A stretch of DNA of 64,000 bases from DAOPXV01 sp964551445 (GTDB taxonomy: Bacteria; Muiribacteriota; UBA9980), in contig CAZKCG010000012.1 of the NCBI GenBank assembly GCA_964551445.1, forward strand, positions 41,423-105,422, in the 5' to 3' direction. The notes under the pieces are model-generated. The model ran no database searches. It saw only the letters and a program-made list of their open reading frames with translations, and was not told the origin of the DNA. This document shows positions 51,300 through 59,512 of the stretch, in pieces. A program made the translations under genes and the position numbers. Numbering within the stretch: position 1 is the first letter of the stretch; each line of letters opens with the position of its first letter.

Positions 51300-52367
51300 A
51301 TGGAAAATCTAATATTAACTATTAATCCCGGTTCGACCTCTACCAAGGTCGGTATTTTCAAAAACGAGACGCAGGTGGCGGTATCGAACATCTCTCATCC
51401 GGATTCGGAGATCGATAAATTCGAATGCATATTCGACCAGCTCGATTACAGAACGAACGTCGTCAAAAAATTTCTGGCCGACAATAACGTTAAAATAGAA
51501 GAGCTATCAGCTATAGTCGGCCGCGGCGGTCCTATATGCCCGCTTACCTCAGGCACTTATGTCGTCGACGAAAACATGGTCGAAACGCTGAAAACGAAAT
51601 ATACGGTATTGCACATATCTATATTAGGCGGACTCATCGCAAAAAACCTCGCGGGAACTACAGTTAAAAACGTTTTTATAGTAGATCCCGTCTGCGTTGA
51701 TGAGATGTGCGAAGAAGCCAGAATATCAGGCCACCCGCTCATCAACCGTGAAAGCCTTTCGCACGCGCTCAATATCAAATCGGTCGGGCGCATGGCGGCA
51801 AAGGACCTTAAAACGCCGTACGATAAACTTAACCTCGTAATAGCCCACCTCGGATCCGGCGTTTCCGTCACGGCACACGATATGGGAAAAATGGTCGACG
51901 TCAACAACGCTTACGATGAAGGCCCTTTCTCGATAGACCGCACAGGCGGGCTTCCGCTTCGCGCTCTTATCGAAACCTGCTGCTCGGGCAAATACACGAA
52001 AAAACAGGTCCAGGAACTGTTCATGAAAAAAGGCGGAATAATAGCTTATCTTAACACCAACGACGGGCGCGTGCTTGAAGACATGTTCCACGCGGGCGAC
52101 CCTAAAGCCATACTCGTGACGAAAGGCCTGTGCCACCAGATCTCCAAGGAGATAGGCGCCATGGCCACAGTTCTTCGCGGAAAAGTGGACGCCATAGTTT
52201 TAACCGGCGGCCTTGCTCGCTTCAAACAGCTCGTCGAATGGATAAAAGAGAGGACCTCTTTCATATCGAAGTTTCTTATTTATCCGGGCGAAGATGAACT
52301 CGCTTCAATGGCTTCCGGCGCATACCGGGTAATTTCAGGCCAGGAAGAAGCGAAAAAAATTAAATAG
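51300..52367 (+). CDS. buk: Butyrate kinase
   Basis: 355 residues. The acetate/butyrate kinase motif LTINPGSTSTKVGIF is at the start, followed by VGRGGPICPLTSGTY, the phosphate loop LVIAHLGSGVSVTAHDMGKMVD, RTGGLPLRALIE, and VLTGGLARF. It makes ATP and butyrate from butyryl phosphate. Branched-chain acids are an alternative substrate. CGGAGGAAGG gives a strong ribosome site. Confidence 0.95.
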   Translation: MENLILTINPGSTSTKVGIFKNETQVAVSNISHPDSEIDKFECIFDQLDYRTNVVKKFLADNNVKIEELSAIVGRGGPICPLTSGTYVVDENMVETLKTKYTVLHISILGGLIAKNLAGTTVKNVFIVDPVCVDEMCEEARISGHPLINRESLSHALNIKSVGRMAAKDLKTPYDKLNLVIAHLGSGVSVTAHDMGKMVDVNNAYDEGPFSIDRTGGLPLRALIETCCSGKYTKKQVQELFMKKGGIIAYLNTNDGRVLEDMFHAGDPKAILVTKGLCHQISKEIGAMATVLRGKVDAIVLTGGLARFKQLVEWIKERTSFISKFLIYPGEDELASMASGAYRVISGQEEAKKIK

Positions 52368-52389
52368 ATCAAAGTTGGACGAAATACAT

Positions 52390-52436
52390 AACCAATAAAA
52401 AAACGGCGAAAAATTTTCGCCGTTTTTTTATTGGTT
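52390..52436. terminator. Long bidirectional terminator after buk
   Basis: An imperfect 47-nt palindrome (52390-52436) centred on CGGCG-AAAAATTTT-CGCCG with T-runs on both sides: seven A's before and seven T's after the core. It ends buk and could stop leftward transcripts. Confidence 0.93.
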
Positions 52437-52437
52437 A

Positions 52438-52586
52438 GTGAACAGAGAATAAATAATAGAGAATAGTTGCCGTGGCGGGCTTCGCCCGTTTTAAAAAATC
52501 AGCCGCAAAGCGGCTGCTGCCATAACTATTCACTATTATCTTTACACTATTCACTGATATGATATTTCAGATAAAAAAAAGACCCT
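52438..52586. repeat. Hairpin-rich intergenic element
   Basis: The GC hairpins CGGGC-TTC-GCCCG (52476-52488) and CAGCCGC-AAA-GCGGCTG (52500-52516) are flanked by AT-rich words such as GAATAGTT and ATTCACTATT. The same word pattern begins the stretch at 28597. No gene. Confidence 0.5.
52493..52516 (-). terminator. Leftward terminator after glycosyltransferase-like gene
   Basis: Read leftward, the stem CAGCCGC/GCGGCTG (52500-52516) is followed by a T-run (52493-52498). Confidence 0.65.
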
Positions 52587-53357
52587 TTATTTAACAACTC
52601 TTGCCTGATCGGCGCCCTTGAAAAAAAGGCTCGCGTATTTCCTGAAATAGCCGGCGTAATAAGCAAAAGTGTAAAAAGAGTGAACCTTTTCATCCATACC
52701 GGCCTTGAATTTCGAGCATTTATAATTAAACCAGGCGTTCATCTTGCCGTGGCCATAAAAAAGTTTCCACAACTCCGTAAAATTTGTGAATTTTGGTAAG
52801 TATACGCCGCACATGGGAGCAACGGAAGCGCTTCCAGGATAGCGTCTCATAAGCGCGGGAAGAATGGAAAAGTCGGCCGGATTCAAAAGAAAATCATGTC
52901 CCTGCTGGATCTCTAAAAAGACCGGATAGCGCATCGCGACGGCGAGAACGTTATGCGCGGCGAATACGCCGTATTTTTCAGGGGAAAAACCGGTGATAAC
53001 GCTACAGAGGGGAATTCCGTAATTTTTTTCGGCACCCGACAGGTCGAGCTGATAATAAGGCGCGTCCTGATGTATGACGGTCGAAGGTATGACGAAATTT
53101 ATGCCGGGGTCTTTTTTCAGGGGCTCGATCATCCTTTCGACGAAATCGTCGCCGTATAATTCGGTGCCTTCGCGCACGAAAACTATGAAAGAATAATTTC
53201 CGGAAAAGTCAAAAGACGGATATTTTTCAAGGCCCCTGTAAGTGGAAATATGGAGCGAATGCCCAAAAGATCCGGACTGTCTGTCGAAAGACGAAAGAAG
53301 CCCCGATATTTTTTCGGCAGCGGCGGAACAGACTACGCAGATAGTTTCATGCTCCAT
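52587..53357 (-). CDS. Glycosyltransferase-like protein (weak)
   Basis: 256 residues. It starts ICVVCSAAAEKISGLLSSF and has SFIVFVREGTELYGDDFVERMIEPLKKD, which looks like the middle of a family 2 glycosyltransferase (variable strand, acidic residue, helix). However, no DxD motif is clear, so substrate binding may be lost. The rest (about 110-256) is aromatic-rich. It lies 5 nt behind the DegT-like gene and is the last gene of the MurC-like operon. Confidence 0.5.
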   Translation of the reverse strand: MEHETICVVCSAAAEKISGLLSSFDRQSGSFGHSLHISTYRGLEKYPSFDFSGNYSFIVFVREGTELYGDDFVERMIEPLKKDPGINFVIPSTVIHQDAPYYQLDLSGAEKNYGIPLCSVITGFSPEKYGVFAAHNVLAVAMRYPVFLEIQQGHDFLLNPADFSILPALMRRYPGSASVAPMCGVYLPKFTNFTELWKLFYGHGKMNAWFNYKCSKFKAGMDEKVHSFYTFAYYAGYFRKYASLFFKGADQARVVK

Positions 53358-53362
53358 CGGAA

Positions 53363-54448
53363 TTAAAGCCCTTTCACTTCTTTTATTATCTCTTCGATCT
53401 TCTCGAATGGCGCCGAAAAATCATTCGGCAGAAAAAGAATATTGGAAAAAGCCAGCGCGGCGTTCTTATAAGAGTCCGCTGACAGTGAATATTTGTTCTT
53501 ATAGTAATTGGTCATCGGCAGGACCACGGGCGTCTTTCTTTTCGCGAACCGAAGTTTCGAAAGTATCTTCTGCATCTTTGAATATATGGCCGGATTTTTA
53601 AAATATGCGGGGAAATAATTAAATGTGTTAAGCGCGTAAGGGTTCTGTTCGGGAAGCAATATTTCGTTATGATACATGAGCTCGCGGCGGTAATGCTTGG
53701 AGATCATGTATTTATATTCGAGAAGATCGTCTATGAATTTAAGACTTTCCGATATGTTGCGCCCGATATCGGGCGACATGGAGAAATCAGGAGCTGCGAT
53801 GCGCAATTCGCCGGCCGCGTCATACCCGGAATTCATTATGGCCCTGAGGCGAGCGTTGATCTTTTCGTTGGAGGTCGCGACCATGCCGCCGCATCCGCAA
53901 TCTATCATGGAAGCCGCGTCGAAGTTAAAAACCGAGATGTGTCCCCAGTTGCCGCATTTAACGCCTTTATATACCGCCCCGAGCGAAGTGTTGACGTCCT
54001 CTATCACGAAAAGTTTATATATCCCGGCGGCTTCCATGACCGAATCCATGGCGCAGGGCATCCCGAACATATGAGAAGCCACGACCGCTTTTAATTTATT
54101 GGTTATCATCAGTTCGAGGTGGGACATATTCATATTAAACGACGGAATATCGGCGTCTATAAAAACGGGCGAGCCGCCTAAAAGTTCTATGGAACCCGCG
54201 ACCTCCGGAAAATTATAGGCCGAGGTCGCGGCGCCGGCATCCGGCCCGACGCCGACGGCGTAAAATGCCGCCATGAGCGCTTCCGAATAGGACGCGCAAG
54301 GATAGGCGTATTTGACACCCACGTATTTACAGAATTCGGAAGAAAGCGACTTGATATCTTCCGGCGTGGCGGAAAGATCGAAACTGCGTTTTATTTTTTT
54401 CAGAGGGCTCTCATGAGGCCTCAAATTGTAGCCAAGCCTATCGCGCAT
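53363..54448 (-). CDS. DegT/StrS-type protein lacking the catalytic Lys
   Basis: 361 residues. Family motifs are recognisable: ASYSEALMAAFYAVGVGPD (cofactor phosphate loop), FIDADIPSFN, AVVASHMFGMPCAM, and VIEDVNTSLGA with cofactor-binding Asp151. The region that should hold the Schiff-base Lys reads VFNFDAASMIDCGCGG; Ser180 stands where SFHxxK has Lys. Aminotransfer is therefore unlikely. Known Lys-less members include His-type sugar dehydratases, but Ser is unusual. It may be a non-catalytic or differently acting enzyme in sugar or cell-wall glycan synthesis. Confidence 0.8.
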   Translation of the reverse strand: MRDRLGYNLRPHESPLKKIKRSFDLSATPEDIKSLSSEFCKYVGVKYAYPCASYSEALMAAFYAVGVGPDAGAATSAYNFPEVAGSIELLGGSPVFIDADIPSFNMNMSHLELMITNKLKAVVASHMFGMPCAMDSVMEAAGIYKLFVIEDVNTSLGAVYKGVKCGNWGHISVFNFDAASMIDCGCGGMVATSNEKINARLRAIMNSGYDAAGELRIAAPDFSMSPDIGRNISESLKFIDDLLEYKYMISKHYRRELMYHNEILLPEQNPYALNTFNYFPAYFKNPAIYSKMQKILSKLRFAKRKTPVVLPMTNYYKNKYSLSADSYKNAALAFSNILFLPNDFSAPFEKIEEIIKEVKGL

Positions 54449-54511
54449 AACTTTTCACATACCGCCCCTTCGTCAGATATTTAAAAAAAGACCAGGATCA
54501 CCGCGAAAAAC

Positions 54512-55951
54512 TTAATTCACGGAGGCCGAACGGGGGCCGGATATTCTTTCGAGTATTTTCGGGCATATGGTATTCACGTTCCTGGCACCCATTACCAGAA
54601 CGATATATTCTCTGTTCCTGTTTTCAAGGATGCGCTCGCATATCATATCGGTAAGCCTGTCAAGATCCGGCGCGTGATAAACGTTCTTAAGGCCGAATTT
54701 GGATTTTATCTCACCTATGACCTCGGCGGATGAAATATTTTTATTAACGGTGCCGCCGCCGTAATAGATCTCGCTGATGAATATCTCGTCCTCGGGACCG
54801 GCTCCGACGAACGCGTCGCACAATTCATGCCTGGTAAAAAAGGTCGGACCGTAACCGTGCGGCTGATAAACGGCTATCACCGGTTTATCGAAGACGCGGA
54901 CCGCCGATATGGCGCATTCGATCTCGTGAGGATTGTGGGCGTAATCGTCTATGACGACCGTCCCGCCGGAACTTCCTATCACTTCGAGCCGTCTGGCGAC
55001 GCCTTTATACCCTTTCAGGGCCGAGGCGATATCGCCTAATGAAACGCCGGTTTCGGCGACTGTAACGACCGACACCGCTAGGTTTTCAACGTTATGCCTT
55101 CCGATCAGCGAAGTTTCGAACGGCGTGCCGTTCACCTTGAAAAAAGTTCCATAAGGCTTGAGCTCGACGCCCGTAACGAGGTAATCGTTCTTGAAATCAT
55201 TTATATTTTTGGAATAATCAAAGTTTATAATTTTAAATTTTTTGCCTGAATTTTTCGGCATAAGTTCCCTGAGAATGGCTGCAACGTTGGGACACGACGC
55301 ATTAGCTATTATTTTTCCGCCTGCCCTGACGTTGGAAATGAAGGTCCCGAAAAGTTCGAAAAGTTCCGGAAGCTCTTTATGTTCCTTTGAGATATTAGTA
55401 AGAATAGCAGTTTCGGGTTTATATTTGATTATCGTGCCGTCCGACTCGTCCGATTCGATAACGAAGTAATCTGATTTTCCATATCTCGAGGACGCGTTAA
55501 AGTTACGCGAAATGCCTCCGATAACGAATGAAGGGGATTTACCGAGGGCATCTAAAAGGTATGAGCACATAGTGGAAACCGAGGTTTTTCCGGCCGTTCC
55601 GCCCACGGCTATGCCGGTTCGGCAGTTGAATATCTCGGCGAGAAGGTCTGATCTGTGTTCTTCGGTAATGCCGTGCTTTCTGGCTTCGACGATATCTTTG
55701 ACCGTATCTTCGATGGCCGTGGATTTCACGACGATTATGTCTTTGAGCGCGCAGCCCGAATCACGGGCAAACGACTCAAGGCCGCTTCCGTCCTGAGGAT
55801 ATATTTTCATGCCTGTATTTTTGAATTCATGGAAAAGGGGAACTTCGAGATTTCTGTCGGAACCGCCGACGTTATTGCCCATTTCAACCTGGATCCTCGC
55901 GAGGGCGGACATTCCGGAACCTAATATGCCTACAAAATAATAATTCTTCAT
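54512..55951 (-). CDS. MurC-like Mur ligase
   Basis: 479 residues. Domain 1: FVGILGSGMSALARI (MurC-type GIGGxGMS variant). Domain 2: Walker A GGTAGKTSVSTM and FVIESDESDGTI; LIGRHNVEN; domain 3: DDYAHNPHEIECA and VYQPHGYGPTFFTRHEL. These fit the MurC/Mpl branch that ligates L-Ala or a peptide to UDP-MurNAc. The QPHGYGPT variant of QPHRYTR suggests a divergent member, so it may not be the cell's main MurC. It heads a three-gene operon with the DegT-like and glycosyltransferase-like genes. No strong ribosome site is visible. Confidence 0.8.
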   Translation of the reverse strand: MKNYYFVGILGSGMSALARIQVEMGNNVGGSDRNLEVPLFHEFKNTGMKIYPQDGSGLESFARDSGCALKDIIVVKSTAIEDTVKDIVEARKHGITEEHRSDLLAEIFNCRTGIAVGGTAGKTSVSTMCSYLLDALGKSPSFVIGGISRNFNASSRYGKSDYFVIESDESDGTIIKYKPETAILTNISKEHKELPELFELFGTFISNVRAGGKIIANASCPNVAAILRELMPKNSGKKFKIINFDYSKNINDFKNDYLVTGVELKPYGTFFKVNGTPFETSLIGRHNVENLAVSVVTVAETGVSLGDIASALKGYKGVARRLEVIGSSGGTVVIDDYAHNPHEIECAISAVRVFDKPVIAVYQPHGYGPTFFTRHELCDAFVGAGPEDEIFISEIYYGGGTVNKNISSAEVIGEIKSKFGLKNVYHAPDLDRLTDMICERILENRNREYIVLVMGARNVNTICPKILERISGPRSASVN

Positions 55952-55979
55952 TTTAAAACGTTCACTCCCGATATATCAA

Positions 55980-56001
55980 AAAAACTGCGCAAGCAGTTTT
56001 T
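55980..56001 (-). terminator. Leftward terminator of 56026-56742 gene
   Basis: Read leftward: AAAAACTGC, loop TTGC, GCAGTTTTTTT. Its position, 28 nt before the MurC-like start, means the MurC-like operon relies on read-through or on a promoter that overlaps it. Confidence 0.8.
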
Positions 56002-56025
56002 CAGAAAAAAAATATTTTAAAAAAA

Positions 56026-56742
56026 TCAGTGCAGTTTGCCCTTTATAAGGCTGTGATAGACCCATTTGAAAAATTCAGAGTCGAGTTCTTCCTCTTTCTT
56101 CTTGCTGATCTGGACCTTGCCGGTAGAGGCGATCTTTATGGTGCGGATGCCCTGGGGGGTCGTAATTACGCCTTTCACGCTTTTTATGTTGGAAGTATAG
56201 TTATGGAACGGAGCGATATCCGAAAGAGTTTCGATCTTTCCGTCGAAGCGGAGCTTTTTGATCGTCGGATGTTCCATGCGGTCGAGGTCCATCGTGCTTA
56301 TGAACGCCATGTGTTCGGATATTTTAAATATCTTTTCGGGCGCTATGAAAGCCGGTTTAGGTTCGAATTTGGTGAACTTGAGGATCATCATCAGGGCCGA
56401 CCTTATCGGAGCCGGTTTTCCAAAAGAGATCATGAAATCTTTGAAGATAACGAAATGGCCCTCTTCGACGATCCAGTATTTCTGGGTCTGAACGCGGCCT
56501 TCCTCTAAAACGTCCATCTCATGAGAAAGTATCTCTTTAAAACTCACGGCGACGCAGTCGTCGGCGAACATGGCGTTAAGAAAACCGGGCTGTTCCTTTT
56601 CAAGGTTGCACTGGTTCTCTTTAAGTTCGAAGAACTGTGAAAGGCTTTTTAGGTCGGGGTAGCTGAATTCGAAGAACTGAAAGGAATTACTTTTAGATGA
56701 AATAGCGAGACCCGCGCTTTCCGGGGCTGATTTGTTCGTCAT
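56026..56742 (-). CDS. Hypothetical protein behind tRNA-Lys
   Basis: 238 residues, soluble, no signal peptide. Beta-rich with WIVEEGHFVIFKDFMISFGKP, FKISEHMAFISTMDLDRMEHP and VKGVITTPQGIRTIKIASTG, suggesting small repeated beta units. No family recognised. It lies 29 nt behind tRNA-Lys on the same strand, so both may come from one transcript. Confidence 0.62.
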   Translation of the reverse strand: MTNKSAPESAGLAISSKSNSFQFFEFSYPDLKSLSQFFELKENQCNLEKEQPGFLNAMFADDCVAVSFKEILSHEMDVLEEGRVQTQKYWIVEEGHFVIFKDFMISFGKPAPIRSALMMILKFTKFEPKPAFIAPEKIFKISEHMAFISTMDLDRMEHPTIKKLRFDGKIETLSDIAPFHNYTSNIKSVKGVITTPQGIRTIKIASTGKVQISKKKEEELDSEFFKWVYHSLIKGKLH

Positions 56743-56771
56743 TTTTTTTTAGACTCCATAAAATAAGAAAA

Positions 56772-56843
56772 TGAGCCGTAAAGGACTCGAACCTTTAACC
56801 TAGTGATTAAGAGTCACTTGCTCTACCATTGAGCTAACGGCCC
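56772..56843 (-). tRNA. tRNA-Lys(CTT)
   Basis: A 72-nt cloverleaf on the minus strand. Acceptor GGGCCGT pairs with ACGGCTC (one G-U), D-arm GCTC/GAGC, anticodon arm AGTGA-CTCTTAA-TCACT with CTT at the anticodon position (reads AAG), T-arm AAAGG-TTCGAGT-CCTTT. The discriminator base is A and CCA is not encoded. Confidence 0.95.
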
Positions 56844-56863
56844 ATTATGTTTTAACGCCACGA

Positions 56864-56892
56864 ATAATATCATAAAAAAAACTAAAAAGCAA
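56864..56892 (-). promoter_or_regulatory. Promoter of tRNA-Lys
   Basis: Minus strand TTGCTT (56887-56892), 17 bp, TATTAT (56864-56869), about 20 nt before the tRNA. Confidence 0.7.
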
Positions 56893-56912
56893 GAAGATTT
56901 TCAAAAATATTA

Positions 56913-56942
56913 TTGTTCTCAAACCCGCTTTTATGATAAAAT
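56913..56942 (+). promoter_or_regulatory. Possible promoter of GT-B gene
   Basis: TTGTTC (56913-56918), 18 bp, TAAAAT (56937-56942). Confidence 0.5.
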
Positions 56943-56978
56943 GCTGGCAAAAGCTTAGAATGAGGGCGAAAACCAAAA

Positions 56979-58148
56979 ATGAAAAAAAACAAAAACATAC
57001 TGTTTTATCCGAGCGGTCACGGTTTCGGACACGCCGTTCGCCAGATCGAGATAATGAAGGAAATATTCCGTGAAAATATCGAAAAAAACGCCGCTCATAC
57101 CATAACGGCCCGCACAATGGCGCCCGAATGGCTTTTCGCAAACTCTTTTTCGCTTTATTTCGATAAATTTTACGGCGAAAAGGGCGGCGTTTGGAAAAAC
57201 AGTTTTAAATACGATCGCTTTACGAACGACGTCGGAACAGTCCAGAAGGACAGCCTTAATATGGACATAGAAGCGACGCTGAAAAATTGCGATATTTTTT
57301 ACGGTAATTTCAACGAACGGGCAAAACTCGAAGCCGAATATATTAAAAGCAGCCGCGCGGACATCGTAGTAGGCGACATCCCCCCGGTCGCTTTTGAAGC
57401 GGCGGCAATAGCCGGAGTTCCGGCCATCGGAGTAACCAATTTTTCATGGGACTTCATCTACCGTGAATTTCTTGAACATCACCCGGGATTCGGGTCCGTA
57501 ATAAATATCATTGAAAGTGCATATTCAAAATGCGGAATACTTTTGAGGCTTCCCTATGCCTGTCCTCTGCCGGCGTTCCAAAATATCATGGACGTGGGGC
57601 TCATAGCCAGAAAAGCTTATCTTTCCAGAGACGAGGTCTTTGAAAAGCTCGGTTACGATTCCCGTGATTTTAAAGGCCGTAAAACCGTCATGATAAGTTT
57701 CGGCGGCTTCGACACCTCGGGGATCATGCAAAATGAACTTGAAAAGCTCGGAGATCATATCTTTTTAACGACGATCAAACCCGCCGCCGGAGGCCGTCTT
57801 CCGCATAACGTCAGATACATCGACACGGAGGCCGCCGGAATATCTTTCGAGAACCTTTTTGAAATATTCGACGTGATAGTCACCAAACCCGGTTACGGCG
57901 TTCTCGGAGACATAATCGCCGCGGGATCTCCATGCATCTACGCCGACCGCGGAAACTTCGCCGAATATCCGTATCTTGTAAAAATGCTCTCGGATCATTG
58001 TAAAAAAGCCGTTTACATAGAACGGGAAAAACTTTTATCATGCGAACTTGGAGGCTGCATTGAAGAAGCGTTGAAACCGAATCCGGTTTTCTCCGGTATG
58101 CCGGCCGCTGGAGCGGCTCAATGCGCCAAAATAATATGCGGCCTTTAA
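56979..58148 (+). CDS. GT-B type glycosyltransferase
   Basis: 389 residues. ILFYPSGHGFGHAVRQIEIM is the nucleotide-sugar acceptor loop of the glyco_trans_1_3-type family that also makes the N-terminal part of plant arabinokinases. The second Rossmann domain has VMISFGGFDTSG and VTKPGYGVLGDIIAAGSPCIYADR, a typical donor-binding pattern. The sugar and acceptor are unknown. No partner is adjacent; it stands alone between tRNA-Lys and rpsB. Confidence 0.8.
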   Translation: MKKNKNILFYPSGHGFGHAVRQIEIMKEIFRENIEKNAAHTITARTMAPEWLFANSFSLYFDKFYGEKGGVWKNSFKYDRFTNDVGTVQKDSLNMDIEATLKNCDIFYGNFNERAKLEAEYIKSSRADIVVGDIPPVAFEAAAIAGVPAIGVTNFSWDFIYREFLEHHPGFGSVINIIESAYSKCGILLRLPYACPLPAFQNIMDVGLIARKAYLSRDEVFEKLGYDSRDFKGRKTVMISFGGFDTSGIMQNELEKLGDHIFLTTIKPAAGGRLPHNVRYIDTEAAGISFENLFEIFDVIVTKPGYGVLGDIIAAGSPCIYADRGNFAEYPYLVKMLSDHCKKAVYIEREKLLSCELGGCIEEALKPNPVFSGMPAAGAAQCAKIICGL

Positions 58149-58306
58149 TTTAATAACGGCTCCTCAAGTCACTTACTGATCCATCCTCCGGGTTTCCAGG
58201 AGAGATAATTAAAAAAACCTGATCATTCCCGCAAGACTATCCCCGCTGCTGATGATTACGCTTCGCGAGACCTTTGCGCAAAAATCACAAGAGCTTCAAA
58301 AATAGC
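58149..58306. other. Gap before rpsB promoter
   Basis: No gene. It has short self-complementary words (TCCTCCGGG...CCAGGAG, CTTCGCGAG) but no T-run or clear terminator. The 339-nt gap to rpsB also holds a promoter and leader (see below). Confidence 0.5.
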
Positions 58307-58335
58307 TTGCAAAATGTTTTACTATATGATATAAT
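58307..58335 (+). promoter_or_regulatory. Promoter of rpsB-tsf cluster
   Basis: TTGCAA (58307-58312), 17 bp, TATAAT (58330-58335). It gives a leader of about 145 nt. Confidence 0.88.
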
Positions 58336-58350
58336 AAAAACCATCTCACA

Positions 58351-58487
58351 CATCACCCGATTTTTATGGCGGTGCCTGTTATAAGACTTTATACCTAAAG
58401 TTTTCGGCCCGGGCCTGTTTTGTAGCAAGTTCTATAAAAACATGACGGTGATGGAGGAAAATAAACCAAAAAGGAAGGGGAACCCAA
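58351..58487 (+). promoter_or_regulatory. Long structured leader of rpsB
   Basis: CATCACC (58351-58357) can pair with GGTGATG (58447-58453), closing a loop of about 90 nt that contains other GC words (GGCCCGGGCC). rpsB leaders are known S2-controlled elements in gamma-proteobacteria, but no consensus is shared that I can verify here. It is a candidate autoregulatory leader. Confidence 0.4.
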
Positions 58488-59363
58488 ATGTCAGTAGTAT
58501 CAATGAAAAACCTCCTCGAGGCCGGCGTACACTTCGGCCACCAGACACGCCGCTGGAACCCTAAAATGGCGCGCTTCATATTCGCCGAAAGAAACGGCAT
58601 CTACATCATCGACCTTCAGAAAACGGTCAAGAAGATCCAGGAAGCCTACAAATTCGTGAAATCCGTCATCGCTGACGGCGGCACGATCCTTTTCGTAGGA
58701 ACGAAGAAACAGGCTCAGGAAACCATCAAGGAAGAATCGATCCGTTGCGGAATGTACTTCATCAACCAGCGCTGGTTGGGCGGCACGCTCACAAACTACG
58801 AAACGATCCAGAAGAGAATAGACTATCTCAAGAGGATCGAACGCATGAAAGAAGACGGAACATTCGACCTTCTTCCTAAAAGAGAAGTTTCAGCCCTCGA
58901 GAAAGAACGCGTAAAACTCGAAAAATACCTCGGCGGCATCAAAGACATGAAAAAACTCCCGACCGCTCTCTTCATAATCGACCCGAAAAAAGAACACATA
59001 GCCGTATCAGAAGCCCGCAAAATGGGTATCCCGACAGTCGCTATCGTTGATACCAACTGCGACCCGGACGAGATCGATTATGTAATTCCCGGAAACGACG
59101 ACGCTATCCGCGCTATAAAACTTCTCACCCAGACGATATCGAACGCCATCATCGAAAACCGCGAAGGCCGTTCGGAAGAAGTCGCTCCCGCCGTTGAAAC
59201 AGCCGTAACCGGCGATGAATCAGAACTTCCTGATATGTCGACATACGTTGCGCCCGTTCTCACCGAGAGCGAAAAAGCCGCTGAAGAAGAGATCATCTCC
59301 GATGAAAGCGAACGCAAAAGAGTAGAAAAAATAGGCGAAAGCAAACGCAAAAAAGAAGCTTAA
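58488..59363 (+). CDS. rpsB: 30S ribosomal protein uS2
   Basis: 291 residues. The start SVVSMKNLLEAGVHFGHQTRRWNPKM and GIYIIDLQKTV, RWLGGTLTNYETI, then DTNCDPDEIDYVIPGNDDAIRAI are standard uS2. The C-terminal 55 residues form an acidic/Lys extension (ESEKAAEEEIISDESERKR) longer than the usual 240-residue protein, likely disordered. AAGGAAGGGG precedes the ATG. uS2 closes the platform side of the 30S subunit. Confidence 0.97.
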   Translation: MSVVSMKNLLEAGVHFGHQTRRWNPKMARFIFAERNGIYIIDLQKTVKKIQEAYKFVKSVIADGGTILFVGTKKQAQETIKEESIRCGMYFINQRWLGGTLTNYETIQKRIDYLKRIERMKEDGTFDLLPKREVSALEKERVKLEKYLGGIKDMKKLPTALFIIDPKKEHIAVSEARKMGIPTVAIVDTNCDPDEIDYVIPGNDDAIRAIKLLTQTISNAIIENREGRSEEVAPAVETAVTGDESELPDMSTYVAPVLTESEKAAEEEIISDESERKRVEKIGESKRKKEA

Positions 59364-59371
59364 TATATCAA

Positions 59372-59451
59372 TTAAAAGCACGCGAGCGTTTAAGCCTGCG
59401 TGCTTTTAAATTAACGACCTGTCCGGCATTATCTTTTGCCGGACAGGTTTT
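59372..59451 (+). terminator. Tandem hairpins between rpsB and tsf
   Basis: Hairpin 1: TTAAAAGCACGC (59372-59383) pairs with GCGTGCTTTTAA (59398-59409). Hairpin 2: ACCTGTCCGGCA (59417-59428) pairs with TGCCGGACAGGT (59437-59448), then TTTTA. The second looks like a terminator or attenuator, so tsf may be read at a lower level than rpsB. Confidence 0.75.
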
Positions 59452-59512
59452 ATAAAAGAAAGAAAACAAAAAATAAAGAAATACATTAAAATAGAGAAAG
59501 GGAAATGATATT

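Noticed and set aside
59372..59451. rpsB-tsf hairpins as a true operon end
   Set aside because: The second hairpin has only a short T-run and no good tsf promoter follows, so partial read-through is more likely than full separation.
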